Source: UBA685 sp049889495
GTDB lineage: Bacteria; Pseudomonadota; Alphaproteobacteria; Puniceispirillales; Puniceispirillaceae
NCBI GenBank assembly: GCA_049889495.1
Contig: JBMHDH010000026.1
Span: forward strand, 15,017 to 79,016
Direction of reading: 5' to 3'
DNA: 64,000 nucleotides
In this document: positions 42,573-51,738 of the stretch, one piece after another
Numbering within the stretch: the stretch's first letter is position 1
How the letters are laid out: each line of letters starts with the position of its first letter
Notes under the pieces: model-generated
The model's input: the letters and a program-made list of their open reading frames with translations, nothing else
Databases searched by the model: none
Told to the model about the DNA's origin: nothing
Made by a program: the position numbers and the translations under genes

Positions 42573-43649
42573 TTAGGCTGAAAAATTTTCCGCACGTAAT
42601 TTGGCACGAAGCTCGTCAATAAGCATCATCTTGCCATCACGTTCCACATGCCAGAATGTCCAGCCATTACAAGAGGCCTGGTTTTGCAATTGCGCACCAA
42701 GCGTATGAATGGTGCCTTGTTCATTCTGTTTGGTTTTCAACGTGCCATCAGCACAAACTTGTGCAGAAAAGCGTCTTTTTTGGTCAAAGATTTTATCACC
42801 AACACCAATCCAGCCACGTTCCACAAGCGCGCCAAAAGGCACACGCGGTTCTGCTTTTTTGGTTTTGGTATCAAGAAGAGATGATTCCTGTATAGGCTTT
42901 ACCCCAGCGATGCGTGCTTTTGCCACTTTCACATAGGTTTCATCTTGTTCAATGCCGATAAAATGGCGGCCTAGTTTTTTCGCAACAGCCCCTGTTGTGC
43001 CTGTACCAAAAAATGGATCAAGCACCACATCGCCGCGCTTTGTCGAAGATAAGATCACGCGCGCCAGCAAATTTTCAGGTTTTTGCGTTGGATGCGCTTT
43101 CTTGCCATCTGCGCCTTTAATGCGTTCTGCGCCTGTGCAAAGCGGCAAATGCCAATCAGAGCGCATCTGCAAACCTTCATTCAAAGCCTTCATTGCTTCA
43201 TAATTAAAAGTATATTTTGAGGATTCAGATTTTGAAGCCCAAATCAGCGTTTCATGCGCGTTGGTAAAACGTCTGCCGCGGAAATTTGGCATCGGATTGG
43301 TCTTGCGCCAAATAATATCATTTAACAACCAATAGCCTAGATCTTGCAGCTGTACCCCAAGGCGGAACACATTGTGATAAGAGCCAATAACCCATATTGC
43401 GCCATCTGGCTTTAAAATACGGCGGCATTCAGTTAACCAAGCTTTGCTTAACGCATCATAAGCCGCAAAGGAATCAAATTGATCCCACGCATCATCAACC
43501 GCATCAACCAATGACTGATCAGGGCGATGCAAGGCCCCTGATAATTGCAGATTATAAGGCGGATCAGCAAACACCAGATCAACAGATTCATCAGGCAGTT
43601 TTTTCAACTGCGCAATGCAATCACCATGATAGATAACATCTTGTTTCAT
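42573..43649 (-). CDS. ccrM: CcrM-type adenine DNA methyltransferase (GANTC)
   Basis: 358 residues from ATG 43649, equal to the length of Caulobacter CcrM. CcrM methylates the adenine in GANTC and links chromosome replication to transcription. Beta-class order is seen: catalytic FADPPYNLQLSGALHRPDQ near the N-terminus, WRKTNPMPNFRGRRFTNAHE, HPTQKPENLLARVILSSTK and the SAM loop LDPFFGTGTTGAVAKKLGR; the C-terminal 85-residue domain ends with NGWTFWHVERDGK, as in CcrM. A TTG eight codons up (43673) has AAGGGG just before it and is a real alternative start. No partner restriction enzyme is nearby, as expected for an orphan methylase. Confidence 0.95.
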   Translation of the reverse strand: MKQDVIYHGDCIAQLKKLPDESVDLVFADPPYNLQLSGALHRPDQSLVDAVDDAWDQFDSFAAYDALSKAWLTECRRILKPDGAIWVIGSYHNVFRLGVQLQDLGYWLLNDIIWRKTNPMPNFRGRRFTNAHETLIWASKSESSKYTFNYEAMKALNEGLQMRSDWHLPLCTGAERIKGADGKKAHPTQKPENLLARVILSSTKRGDVVLDPFFGTGTTGAVAKKLGRHFIGIEQDETYVKVAKARIAGVKPIQESSLLDTKTKKAEPRVPFGALVERGWIGVGDKIFDQKRRFSAQVCADGTLKTKQNEQGTIHTLGAQLQNQASCNGWTFWHVERDGKMMLIDELRAKLRAENFSA

Positions 43650-43917
43650 GACTTCAATCTGTGCCTTTGCCAAACAGCCCCTTTTGCCACCTTATGCGGC
43701 ATAACAAACTGCTTTTCTGTTTCATTAGTTACCAAAAAACATCAAGGAATTACTGTAAGTCAATGATTTATTTGCAATTTTTTTAACAACACAAGATATA
43801 GTGGTTTAGGGAAAAGACAAAGGGGCAAATCTTGTAGGATGCCTGATAAGCCATTTCAGAAAGCGAAAATTGAGAGGGGCTAGGATCAGCTGTGTCGCGG
43901 GCCTATTAGAGCGCGCC

Positions 43918-44625
43918 CTAATCTGTATGATCTAGCAATTTGGCAATGGGCTTAAATGACCGTCTGTGATGCGGGGTAACACCATTTAGGGCCAAAGCCT
44001 TTTGGTGCGCCGCCGTGCCATAGCCTTGATTGCTGTCCCAGCCATAATCGGGAAAAGCATTTGATAAAGCCATCATATGCTTGTCACGGCTTTGCTTTGC
44101 CATAATCGAAGCCGCCGCAATTGATAGAGATTTGGAATCCCCTTTGATGATCGCGGTCGCTGGCAAGGGGTTTGTCAAAGAAAGGGGCGGCAAAAGATTT
44201 CCATCAACCAGAATATGCGCGATAAGATGTTCTTTTTGGGGATCATGTCCTCTATTGGCAAATCCCAAAGGGTCAGCTGATATCAGAGTTTCACAAACCG
44301 ATGAGACCGCCCGTTGCATCGCCAAAAAAGTGGCTTGCAAGATGCCAATCTCATCAATTTCATCAACCGTGGCAAAAGCGGTGTCAAAAAGATGTGGCGG
44401 CTCTGATAACGTAGCCTCAATCTCAGTGCGTTGTTTGGCAGATAATTTTTTTGAATCTGTTAATGCCTGTGGCAAGTGAGATAGATGATCTGGATGAATC
44501 CAAAAAGCAGCCGCACAAACAGGCCCTGCCCATGGGCCACGCCCTGCTTCATCGACGCCTATGACATAGCCTTGCCCAAGATAGGCGCTTTCTGCCTCAT
44601 AGGTTGGTTTATCCTGATTTGCCAG
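43918..44625 (-). CDS. rnhB: Ribonuclease HII with an apparent CTG start
   Basis: 235 residues if started at CTG 44625. RNase HII removes ribonucleotides from DNA. Seen: VIGVDEAGRGPWAGPVCAAA with the first catalytic Asp/Glu, LTDSKKLSAKQR, the metal Asp in HILVDGNLLP, KGDSKSLSIAAASIMAKQSRD and the final GYGTAAHQKAL with THHRRSFKP-like PHHRRSFKPIA. The conserved N-terminus has no ATG, GTG or TTG ahead of it before a stop. The frame does contain CTG at 44625 with AAAGGGG 7 nt upstream, overlapping the moaB end by 17 nt. Any start at TTG 44475 would drop the catalytic DEAGRG motif. Confidence 0.9.
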   Translation of the reverse strand: MANQDKPTYEAESAYLGQGYVIGVDEAGRGPWAGPVCAAAFWIHPDHLSHLPQALTDSKKLSAKQRTEIEATLSEPPHLFDTAFATVDEIDEIGILQATFLAMQRAVSSVCETLISADPLGFANRGHDPQKEHLIAHILVDGNLLPPLSLTNPLPATAIIKGDSKSLSIAAASIMAKQSRDKHMMALSNAFPDYGWDSNQGYGTAAHQKALALNGVTPHHRRSFKPIAKLLDHTD

Positions 44626-45169
44626 AGCCCCGCCCCTTTAACCCGCCTTCTGTCAGACGTGGCATGATTTCAACAAAATTACAGGGCTTATGGCGATAAT
44701 CAAGCTGATGGACAAGCAAATCATCCCACGCATCACGGCACGCAGATGGTGAGCCAGGAAGCGCAAATAAATAGGTTCCCCCAGCCACCCCTGCCACGGC
44801 GCGGCTTTGCAAGGTCGAGGTGCCAATTTTTTGAAATGACAAAAAGCGGAACATTTCACCAAAGCCTTCAATCTCTTTTTCAAAGACCTGGCGAAAGGCT
44901 TCTGGTGTCACATCACGCCCTGTCAGACCAGTGCCACCTGTGGCAATCACAACATCAATCGCAGGATTTTCGATAAAATTTTGCAACGCAGTTGTGATCT
45001 CTGAAACCTCATCTTTCACGATGATGCGGTCTGTTAACTGGTGACCCGCACCCTCTAGCCTACTAACCAGCAGATCTCCTGATTTATCATCTGCAAATGA
45101 GCGGCTATCAGAGATAGTCATAACCGCGATTGAGACAGGGACAAAAGCGCGTGTTTCATCAAGTGCCAT
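44609..45169 (-). CDS. moaB: Molybdenum cofactor biosynthesis protein MoaB
   Basis: 186 residues, MoaB/MogA family that binds molybdopterin and prepares it for metal insertion. Seen: VSIAVMTISDSRSFADDKSGD, DVVIATGGTGLTGRDVTPEA (the adenylylation loop), FRFLSFQKIGTSTLQSRAVAG and the C-terminal FALPGSPSACRDAWDDLL. The last residues (KGRGSGKSG) supply the ribosome site and start region of rnhB. It starts 4 nt after slt. No other moa or mog genes are in the window. Confidence 0.93.
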   Translation of the reverse strand: MALDETRAFVPVSIAVMTISDSRSFADDKSGDLLVSRLEGAGHQLTDRIIVKDEVSEITTALQNFIENPAIDVVIATGGTGLTGRDVTPEAFRQVFEKEIEGFGEMFRFLSFQKIGTSTLQSRAVAGVAGGTYLFALPGSPSACRDAWDDLLVHQLDYRHKPCNFVEIMPRLTEGGLKGRGSGKSG

Positions 45170-45173
45170 ATGA

Positions 45174-46970
45174 TCACTCCGCCTTATCTTTATTGGGAAT
45201 TTGGGCCAAAAACGCCAAGGTTAAATCATCAATCTTGCCTGTGATCAGCGCTCTAACAGCTGGCATATCTTGGTCAAATTGCGTGCGATACATCCACAAA
45301 TTGCTGACCACCCCTTTGACATAATGTCTTGTTTCACGCGCTGGGATCGATTCAATGAAAATCATCATATCATCATTATGACGCATTTTCTTCAGCCATT
45401 TGCTGAGATTGCCTGGGCCGCCATTATAAGCCGCAAGCATCTTTGCCAAATTATAATCAATCAATGGTTCTTCTAATAAATGTTGGATATATTTCTGGCC
45501 CAAAGAAATATTAAAGGACGGGTCATATAATTTGTAACGTTTGGTGGTCCGCAAGGTGCGGTCCTTTGTGATAAAGGCCGCTGTCGCTGGCATAATTTGC
45601 ATAATACCAGCGGCTTTCGCACGTGATTTTGCTTTGGCTGAAAAACCAGATTCTTTGCGAATAATCGAATATACCAACGCTTCATCAACATAAAATTCTG
45701 TTTGCAAATTCATCCGCGGATATAGCCCTGCATAAATGGCTTCTTTTGTTTCATAGCGGTGATAATCAGCCACCCGAAATGCCAAATCAGGCATGTTATA
45801 ATCCAGCGCAAAACGGATCATCTGCTTTGTGAACTGCGGTGGCATATCATGATAAAGGTAACGCAATTCACGTGCGGCTTCATAAGCATTATCAATCTGC
45901 AATAACGCGGCTGCGCGTCTGCCTCCTTTTTGGCGAAGCAACCATTTGGTGAAGTCAGAAGATTGATCTGGCAGGCTGAAATCCACATGATGGATCTGGC
46001 CAGAAATTTGCAAAGCAAGAACCCCATAAAATGACTGGGGATAAGACAAAGCAATATCAAGATGGCGCATCGCCTCGGCAGGGTTTTTTTGCTTCATAAA
46101 TGAGCGGTAAGACCAAAAAGCAGCCCCAGACCGCAAATTGGCTGGTGCCTCTTCTAATTCGGCAAGGGAGATGAAAAAGCTGTGGGCCAAATCATATTGG
46201 CCAGACCGCCATGCGGCCAAACCACCAGCCCAATAAGCCATCCAAGCTTTATCGCGACCCTTGCCAATCGCGTGACGCGCTGTGCGAATGGCTTTTTGAT
46301 CAAGCCCAAAAATAAAATAGGCATGTGCGATTTCACCACGTAATTGCGCTTCTTCTGTTTTGGTCAGATATTTTAATGTCGCAGGATCAGATAAATAATT
46401 ATTGCCTGCAGTCGGTGCGCGGCTTCTGATATAGCGCCTAATTTTTGATGCAATGGCGCGTGTTTGGCGTGGTGAGACGCGCCCTGCGGTGCTAGCAGGT
46501 ATGCGGGCACGATAGGATTGCAATTCTGAATGACCAATACCGTTCAAATAGCCTTTTTTCGGGGCCTTTGGTGTCTTTGCCCCAGCAGGTTTGCGTTTTT
46601 TGGCAAGCCAGTTAATGCGGCTAGCCGCAGGATGATCATTATAATGAGATAACCAGTTGGATAATTCTTTGAAGCTAGAGCGCCACGCGGTGGGATGCAG
46701 ATATTTTTGAGATAACACATGACCCATCAAAAGCGTATCATCTAGCTGGGTGATTAATGACGCTGCTTTTTTTATTTGGCCATCTTCTTGCAAGCGGAAA
46801 ATCTCGCGATAAAGATCAGCGTCCTTTTGCGAAAGCAAATGCAAATTTGTGGCTGAAGATGGGCTGGCAAAGCCAAAAGAAACCGCAACAAAAACAGCCA
46901 ATAGCGCGGCAAATTTCGCCAGCGGTCGAACAAGCAGGTCATTATGATAATTTGTCAAAATAGACCGCAT
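45174..46970 (-). CDS. slt: Soluble lytic murein transglycosylase
   Basis: 598 residues. Slt70-type enzyme that cleaves peptidoglycan to anhydromuropeptides in the periplasm. Seen: a signal peptide (about 1-40, hydrophobic core AALLAVFVAVSFGFASPSSA), a long helical superhelix domain typical of Slt, and the catalytic domain near 435-560 with IRKESGFSAKAKSRAKAAGI, the following MQIMPATAAF and the closing MLAAYNGGPGNLSKWL and ETRHYVKGVVSN. The catalytic glutamate is in RKESGF. moaB follows after 4 nt. Confidence 0.93.
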   Translation of the reverse strand: MRSILTNYHNDLLVRPLAKFAALLAVFVAVSFGFASPSSATNLHLLSQKDADLYREIFRLQEDGQIKKAASLITQLDDTLLMGHVLSQKYLHPTAWRSSFKELSNWLSHYNDHPAASRINWLAKKRKPAGAKTPKAPKKGYLNGIGHSELQSYRARIPASTAGRVSPRQTRAIASKIRRYIRSRAPTAGNNYLSDPATLKYLTKTEEAQLRGEIAHAYFIFGLDQKAIRTARHAIGKGRDKAWMAYWAGGLAAWRSGQYDLAHSFFISLAELEEAPANLRSGAAFWSYRSFMKQKNPAEAMRHLDIALSYPQSFYGVLALQISGQIHHVDFSLPDQSSDFTKWLLRQKGGRRAAALLQIDNAYEAARELRYLYHDMPPQFTKQMIRFALDYNMPDLAFRVADYHRYETKEAIYAGLYPRMNLQTEFYVDEALVYSIIRKESGFSAKAKSRAKAAGIMQIMPATAAFITKDRTLRTTKRYKLYDPSFNISLGQKYIQHLLEEPLIDYNLAKMLAAYNGGPGNLSKWLKKMRHNDDMMIFIESIPARETRHYVKGVVSNLWMYRTQFDQDMPAVRALITGKIDDLTLAFLAQIPNKDKAE

Positions 46971-47098
46971 TTAGGAGACCGCCTTATTACCTTAATTTGG
47001 GTTGTGAATGCACGATGATAGCCTAATTCGTTATGACGCAATCATCCCTGCTAATCAATGTTTTTTGCGCGTGCCAGTCAGCGCATGTCACTTGGTCT

Positions 47099-47977
47099 CT
47101 ATGATGCCATCAGGCGATGTAATTTCACAAGATCTTGAAATGCCAGTTTTTTATGTTGTGGCGCGCGCAAAAGATACCCTGGATGAAGGCAAGGCAGCAC
47201 CTGATAAGATTGGCCATTGCCAGCTTGGTAATGCTGGATTTTACCACGCAATTTCATAATACCATCTTCGCATTGAAGAAGCATCTTGGCAGATGAGCCG
47301 CCAACCGCCAAAATGATATCTGGGTTAATTAAGGTGATGTGCCTGTCCAAAAAAGGGCGCATCATCGTAATCTCTTCGCTGGTTGGTGGCCGATTACCAG
47401 GGGGCCGCCAAGGCAGAACATTTGCAATATAAACATGGGTACGGTCCAATTTCACCGCCCCAAGCATTTTATCAAGCAATTGGCCAGCCGCACCAACAAA
47501 TGGCACACCCATTCTGTCTTCATCACGGCCAGGGGCTTCGCCGATCACCATAATTCGTGCCGCTTCATTACCATCTGAAAAGACCAAATTGCTGGCTGTG
47601 CGCTTGATATCACAACCGTCAAAAGCCAATAAGGCCTGTCGCAATTCATCAAGGCTGGTGATATTTTGCAAATCAGCCCCTTGTTTGGCAGGAATGTTGG
47701 CTTGGTTTGCGACTTGTTTTTTGATGGGAGGTGGTGATGTATCCCCAACGGACTGTGTTGTGGCAATTTGTGCTGAGCCCTTTATTGGCTGGGCGGGCAG
47801 ATTGGGGATCTGTGCGCTGTTAATAGAGGCCAAAATGCTAGAGATTTCAAGCCGTTCAGCTTGCCAGCCACCTGTCTCATCAAGCAAGGCATCTTCGGCA
47901 CCAATTTCCATCTGATAAGAAAGTGCTGCCAAAAGCGCGTCTTTTGTCATCTCTTTCATTGTCAAGATGTGCTCCAT
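47099..47977 (-). CDS. Uracil-DNA glycosylase, family 4/5-like
   Basis: 292 residues. Removes uracil from DNA. Seen: a variable N-terminal 120 residues, then VIGEAPGRDEDRMGVPFVGAAG, LLDKMLGAVKLDRTHVYIANVLPWRPPGNRPPT (in parts), DIILAVGGSSAKMLL and LPCLHPGYLLRAPQHKKLAF with the catalytic His. The usual Fe-S cysteine set is incomplete: only one cysteine (GCDIKRT) stands where CxxC is expected, with others at QCEDG and PCLHP. ATGs at 47977, 47959 and 47950 are all possible starts; the last matches relatives best (MTKDALLAAL). Confidence 0.85.
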   Translation of the reverse strand: MEHILTMKEMTKDALLAALSYQMEIGAEDALLDETGGWQAERLEISSILASINSAQIPNLPAQPIKGSAQIATTQSVGDTSPPPIKKQVANQANIPAKQGADLQNITSLDELRQALLAFDGCDIKRTASNLVFSDGNEAARIMVIGEAPGRDEDRMGVPFVGAAGQLLDKMLGAVKLDRTHVYIANVLPWRPPGNRPPTSEEITMMRPFLDRHITLINPDIILAVGGSSAKMLLQCEDGIMKLRGKIQHYQAGNGQSYQVLPCLHPGYLLRAPQHKKLAFQDLVKLHRLMAS

Positions 47978-48073
47978 TTGCCATTTTTCATTTGCGTCCC
48001 ATTTACAATGGTGACATAGAAAAATGCGAAGGTAAATTCAATAAGGTAATTCTGCGAGTGGGGCGTTTGTCTA

Positions 48074-48105
48074 TCATTTTATAAATCATTGAGATGATAA
48101 AATGA
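48074..48105. promoter_or_regulatory. 9-bp inverted repeat upstream of ETF-QO
   Basis: TCATTTTAT (48074-48082) and ATAAAATGA (48097-48105) with a 14-nt spacer, 67 nt before the chosen start. AT-rich, so chance is possible; it could be an operator. Confidence 0.3.
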
Positions 48106-48171
48106 AAAACAGATCACTTTAGGCACTAAGATAACAAAATGCCTAGGGGCAAAAGAAGAGGAAATAGGGTA

Positions 48172-49812
48172 ATGGAACGTGAATCCATGGAATTTGACGT
48201 TGTTATTGTTGGCGGTGGCCCATCTGGCCTATCTGCTGCCATCAGATTAAAGCAACGTGCGGCTGAAGAAGGCAAATCAATCGAAGTTTGCTTGATCGAA
48301 AAAGGGTCAGAAATTGGCGCCCATATTCTATCAGGTGCGGTTCTAGAACCAAGAGCCTTGAATGAATTGATCCCTGATTGGCAGGAAAAAGGCGCCCCAT
48401 TAGATACGCCTGTTGAAACTGATAAATTCATGTTCTTGACGCAATCAAATCAGTTCCGTCTGCCAACACCGCCGCAGATGAATAATCACGGCAACTATAT
48501 TATCTCTTTGGGCAATTTCTGTCGTTGGCTAGGCGAACAAGCCGAAGCCCTTGGTGTCGAAATTTATCCAGGTTTCCCAGCGGCACATGTGATCCATGAT
48601 GATAATGGCGCTGTTATTGGTGTTGGCACAGGTGATATGGGCATTGGCAAAGATGGCGAAAAAACAGATCAATATATGCCAGGCATGGATCTGCTCGCCA
48701 AACAGGTTATTTTTGCCGAAGGGTGCCGTGGTCATTTGACAAAAGGTTTGTTTGAGACCTTTAACCTAAGAGAAGGCAAAGACCCCCAAACCTATGCCAT
48801 TGGCATCAAAGAATTATGGGATATTGACCCAGCCAAATCAAAGCCTGGCACTGTTTGGCATTCTGTTGGTTGGCCTTTGTCAACTGACACTTATGGCGGC
48901 TCATTCCTGTATCACCTCAATGGCAATCAGGTCGCCGTTGGCTATGTTGTGGGGCTTGATTATTCGAACCCGCATTTGTCACCATTTGAAGAGTTCCAGC
49001 GTTTCAAAACACATCCAAAAGTCAGAGATGTTTTTGAAGGTGGCCGCCGCGTGTCCTATGGCGCCAGAGCCTTGAATGAAGGTGGGTTCCAGTCCGTGCC
49101 AAAGCTGACATTCCCAGGCGGTTGCCTGGTTGGTTGCACAGCTGGCTTTTTGAATGTGCCAAAAATCAAAGGTACACATACCTCTATGAAATCTGGCATG
49201 TTGGCAGCGGATGCGGTGTTTGATGTGGTCACGCAAGAGGGCGCGCAAAATGCCGTTGAGCCAGTGTCATATGCTGAAAAGATTGAACAATCATGGCTGT
49301 GGAAAGAATTATATAAGGTCCGCAATATCAGACCATCATTTGCCAAAGGCATGTGGGCTGGCATGGCTTATTCTGCGCTTGATACCTATTTGCTTCGTGG
49401 TAATGCGCCATGGACATTTAAGCATCATGCAGATCACAGCAATTTGAAGCCAGCCAAAGATATGCCGAAAATTGATTATCCAAAACCTGATAATGTGGTC
49501 AGCTTTGACCGCAATTCATCTGTCTATTTGTCTGGCACCAATCATGAAGAAAATCAGCCCGTGCATTTGCGTCTGAAAGATGCGTCTGTGCCAGTTGAAC
49601 ATAATCTTGCAATTTATGATGCGCCTGAACAGCGTTATTGCCCCGCAGGTGTTTATGAAATTGTGCGTGATGAAAATGGGGAAAACCCAGCCTTGCAAAT
49701 TAATGCGCAAAATTGTGTACATTGTAAGACATGTGACATCAAAGACCCCTCACAAAATATTCAATGGGTAACGCCAGAAGGGGGCGGGGGGCCAAATTAC
49801 CCAAATATGTAA
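48172..49812 (+). CDS. Electron-transfer flavoprotein-ubiquinone oxidoreductase
   Basis: 546 residues from ATG 48172, with AGGAA 8 nt upstream. Passes electrons from ETF (fatty-acid, amino-acid and choline breakdown) to ubiquinone at the inner membrane. Seen: FDVVIVGGGPSGLSAAIRLK for FAD, IGAHILSGAVLEPRALNELI, VIFAEGCRGHLTKGL, and the C-terminal [4Fe-4S] ferredoxin part with CPAGVYEI, CVHCKTCDIKDPSQNI and WVTPEGGGGPNYPNM. The three Fe-S cysteines near the end plus the earlier one are present. The ETF subunits are not in this window. Confidence 0.96.
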   Translation: MERESMEFDVVIVGGGPSGLSAAIRLKQRAAEEGKSIEVCLIEKGSEIGAHILSGAVLEPRALNELIPDWQEKGAPLDTPVETDKFMFLTQSNQFRLPTPPQMNNHGNYIISLGNFCRWLGEQAEALGVEIYPGFPAAHVIHDDNGAVIGVGTGDMGIGKDGEKTDQYMPGMDLLAKQVIFAEGCRGHLTKGLFETFNLREGKDPQTYAIGIKELWDIDPAKSKPGTVWHSVGWPLSTDTYGGSFLYHLNGNQVAVGYVVGLDYSNPHLSPFEEFQRFKTHPKVRDVFEGGRRVSYGARALNEGGFQSVPKLTFPGGCLVGCTAGFLNVPKIKGTHTSMKSGMLAADAVFDVVTQEGAQNAVEPVSYAEKIEQSWLWKELYKVRNIRPSFAKGMWAGMAYSALDTYLLRGNAPWTFKHHADHSNLKPAKDMPKIDYPKPDNVVSFDRNSSVYLSGTNHEENQPVHLRLKDASVPVEHNLAIYDAPEQRYCPAGVYEIVRDENGENPALQINAQNCVHCKTCDIKDPSQNIQWVTPEGGGGPNYPNM

Positions 49813-49818
49813 AATGAT

Positions 49819-51684
49819 ATGATAGACCAAATTGACAAAGACCTCATCAAGACGCCAGATATAGCACCCCGTTTTTCAGGGTTGGCCGTATCTGGCCGTC
49901 TATTGACCGGTCCCAATCTTTTTGGTCCCAATCTTTTTGGCTCAAGTCTTTTTGCTATTTGTCTTTTTGCGCTATCTGCGTGTGGCACTGCCACAACCAA
50001 CTCTGGTTCAGTGCCATCAGCCTATGGTCAATCAGACCTAAATCCATCATCAGAAACAGGTCAATTCCTGCCTTTATCAGATGGGCTTTCCAGTAATTAT
50101 TTGATGGCGCGCCAAGCGGTTTATCGCAATGATTTGCCATCTGCCACAGATTTTTTCACCAATGCGTTGCTTTTGGATGATGCAGATCAGGCCTTATTGC
50201 GCCAATCCTTTTTAACGCAATATCAAAGTGGCAATATTGAAAAGGCCGCTGACATTGCACGGCGAATGGAAAGTCTAAATTTCTCGATCCCTTTGGCACA
50301 AGAACCAGCCTTAATCGAGGCAGCGTTAAACAATGATTGGGATGCGGTCATCGCCTTATCAGATTTGCTTGCCCAAGCTGATACATCGGTTGTGATTGCG
50401 GCGATTGCCAAATCATGGTCATTGCTGGCACAAGATCATTTTGGTGCCGCTGTTGCCCAAATGACTGACTTAGCACGATTGCTTGAAAATGACGTTGGCA
50501 TCAGCCCTGCTTTTATGGAAGTGCAGATCATCCATTTGCTAGAAGCCGCAGGGAAAACCAATGAAGCACGCAACCAGCTGTTGAGTTTGCGCGCGATTGA
50601 CAGCTATGCCCCCCATGTCCAATTATCAATGGCAGCTGCTTTCCATCGCATGGGTGATGCCAACACGGCGCGCGTGATTATCACAAATCATCTATCGCCA
50701 AGTTTTGATAAGGCTTCGATTGCAGCAGCGTTTGATGATGGCAGCCATCATCTGTTAGCACCGATGACCATTCGTCGTGGCTTATCGCAATCCTTGCTTG
50801 ATACAAGCTGGCTTGATGGACAGAAATCCATTCGCTCTTTGTTATTGGCGCGTGCGCATTTATCGTTAAATCTTTATCCTGATTTTGACGCGGCGCATTT
50901 TGTTATTGCCCAAGAATATTTGAATTTAAACCAGCTGCAGACTGCCCAGCGCCATCTTGATGCCATCACACAAAAAAGCGCCTATTATCTGCCAGCGCAA
51001 TTGGCATTAATTTCATTTTATCGCAGAGATGAACGTTCATCAGATGCGCTGGCATTGGCCCGTGCTTTGTCAGATAATCGCCCAGATAATGAGAGATTAT
51101 TGCTTGTTATCTCAGATATTCTGCGCTCTATCGACAGATGCGGTGAGGCGGTGCCTGTTTATCAAGCCTTATTGGGAAGTCAATTTGACAATGCCAGATT
51201 GCACCGCAACCTTGCCATTTGTTTGGAACGCACAGAACAAAATGAACAAGCAGAGGCGTATTTTTTATCTTCGTTAGATCTTGATCCTAATGACGCTTAT
51301 ACTTTGAATTACCTTGGTTATTGGTATGCCGATGAAAACCGCAATCTTGATGATGCCATTCGCTATATTGAAAAAGCTGTGGAATTGCGCCCTTCATCTG
51401 GTTATTTCGCCGATAGCCTTGGTTGGGTGCATTATCGAATGGGTGATTATGACAAAGCCATTCTATGGCTTGAAAAAGCCATTCAGCTAGAGCCGCTTGA
51501 CCCTGTGATTATCGAACATTTGGGAGATGCTTATTGGCGGGTTGGTCGCACATTAGAAGCAGGTTATAAATGGAATCACGCTTTGCAACAAACAACAGAA
51601 ACAGAGATGATGATGCGATTGCAAGATAAATTACAAGCCGCATCTGATGACGGGCAAGACCCTTTGGCCTATGAAGCATTTTAA
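49819..51684 (+). CDS. TPR-repeat lipoprotein with a repeat-built signal peptide
   Basis: 621 residues. The N-terminus carries a lipobox LSAC (cysteine at residue 55; codon 49981-49983), so the protein is probably lipid-anchored and periplasmic-facing. The hydrophobic core of the signal is made of four pentapeptide units (GPNLF, GPNLF, GSSLF, AICLF). From about residue 85 to the end there are tetratricopeptide-like repeats; clear ones are EQAEAYFLSSLDLDPNDAYT, DDAIRYIEKAVELRPSSGYF and DKAILWLEKAIQLEPLDPVI. Such proteins often hold envelope or secretion partners. The signal is unusually far from the ATG, and no good ribosome site precedes it, so a TTG near 49880 may be the true start. Six nt after ETF-QO. 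Confidence 0.8.
   Translation: MIDQIDKDLIKTPDIAPRFSGLAVSGRLLTGPNLFGPNLFGSSLFAICLFALSACGTATTNSGSVPSAYGQSDLNPSSETGQFLPLSDGLSSNYLMARQAVYRNDLPSATDFFTNALLLDDADQALLRQSFLTQYQSGNIEKAADIARRMESLNFSIPLAQEPALIEAALNNDWDAVIALSDLLAQADTSVVIAAIAKSWSLLAQDHFGAAVAQMTDLARLLENDVGISPAFMEVQIIHLLEAAGKTNEARNQLLSLRAIDSYAPHVQLSMAAAFHRMGDANTARVIITNHLSPSFDKASIAAAFDDGSHHLLAPMTIRRGLSQSLLDTSWLDGQKSIRSLLLARAHLSLNLYPDFDAAHFVIAQEYLNLNQLQTAQRHLDAITQKSAYYLPAQLALISFYRRDERSSDALALARALSDNRPDNERLLLVISDILRSIDRCGEAVPVYQALLGSQFDNARLHRNLAICLERTEQNEQAEAYFLSSLDLDPNDAYTLNYLGYWYADENRNLDDAIRYIEKAVELRPSSGYFADSLGWVHYRMGDYDKAILWLEKAIQLEPLDPVIIEHLGDAYWRVGRTLEAGYKWNHALQQTTETEMMMRLQDKLQAASDDGQDPLAYEAF
49909..49968. repeat. Four 15-bp units in the lipoprotein signal peptide
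   Basis: GGTCCCAATCTTTTT twice (49909-49923, 49924-49938), then GGCTCAAGTCTTTTT (49939-49953) and GCTATTTGTCTTTTT (49954-49968). All keep the CTT-TTT (Leu-Phe) ending. Confidence 0.95.
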
Positions 51685-51738
51685 GCGCACGGCATCACGA
51701 TTTACTCTATTTCATTTGATTGTCGTAGGTGAGATGCC

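Noticed and set aside
42573..43649. CcrM as part of a restriction-modification or phage-defence system
   Set aside because: Length and C-terminal domain match the orphan cell-cycle methylase, and no nuclease or other defence gene is adjacent.
44600..44640. A frameshift in rnhB that would recover the ATG in CCTATGAGGC
   Set aside because: The ATG is one base out of frame, but the frame is open and family-like back to CTG 44625, so a CTG start explains the data without an error. A sequencing error cannot be fully excluded.
47008..47259. 83-codon plus-strand frame before the uracil-DNA glycosylase end
   Set aside because: Half of it lies antisense to the glycosylase C-terminus, and the rest has no ribosome site or motif.
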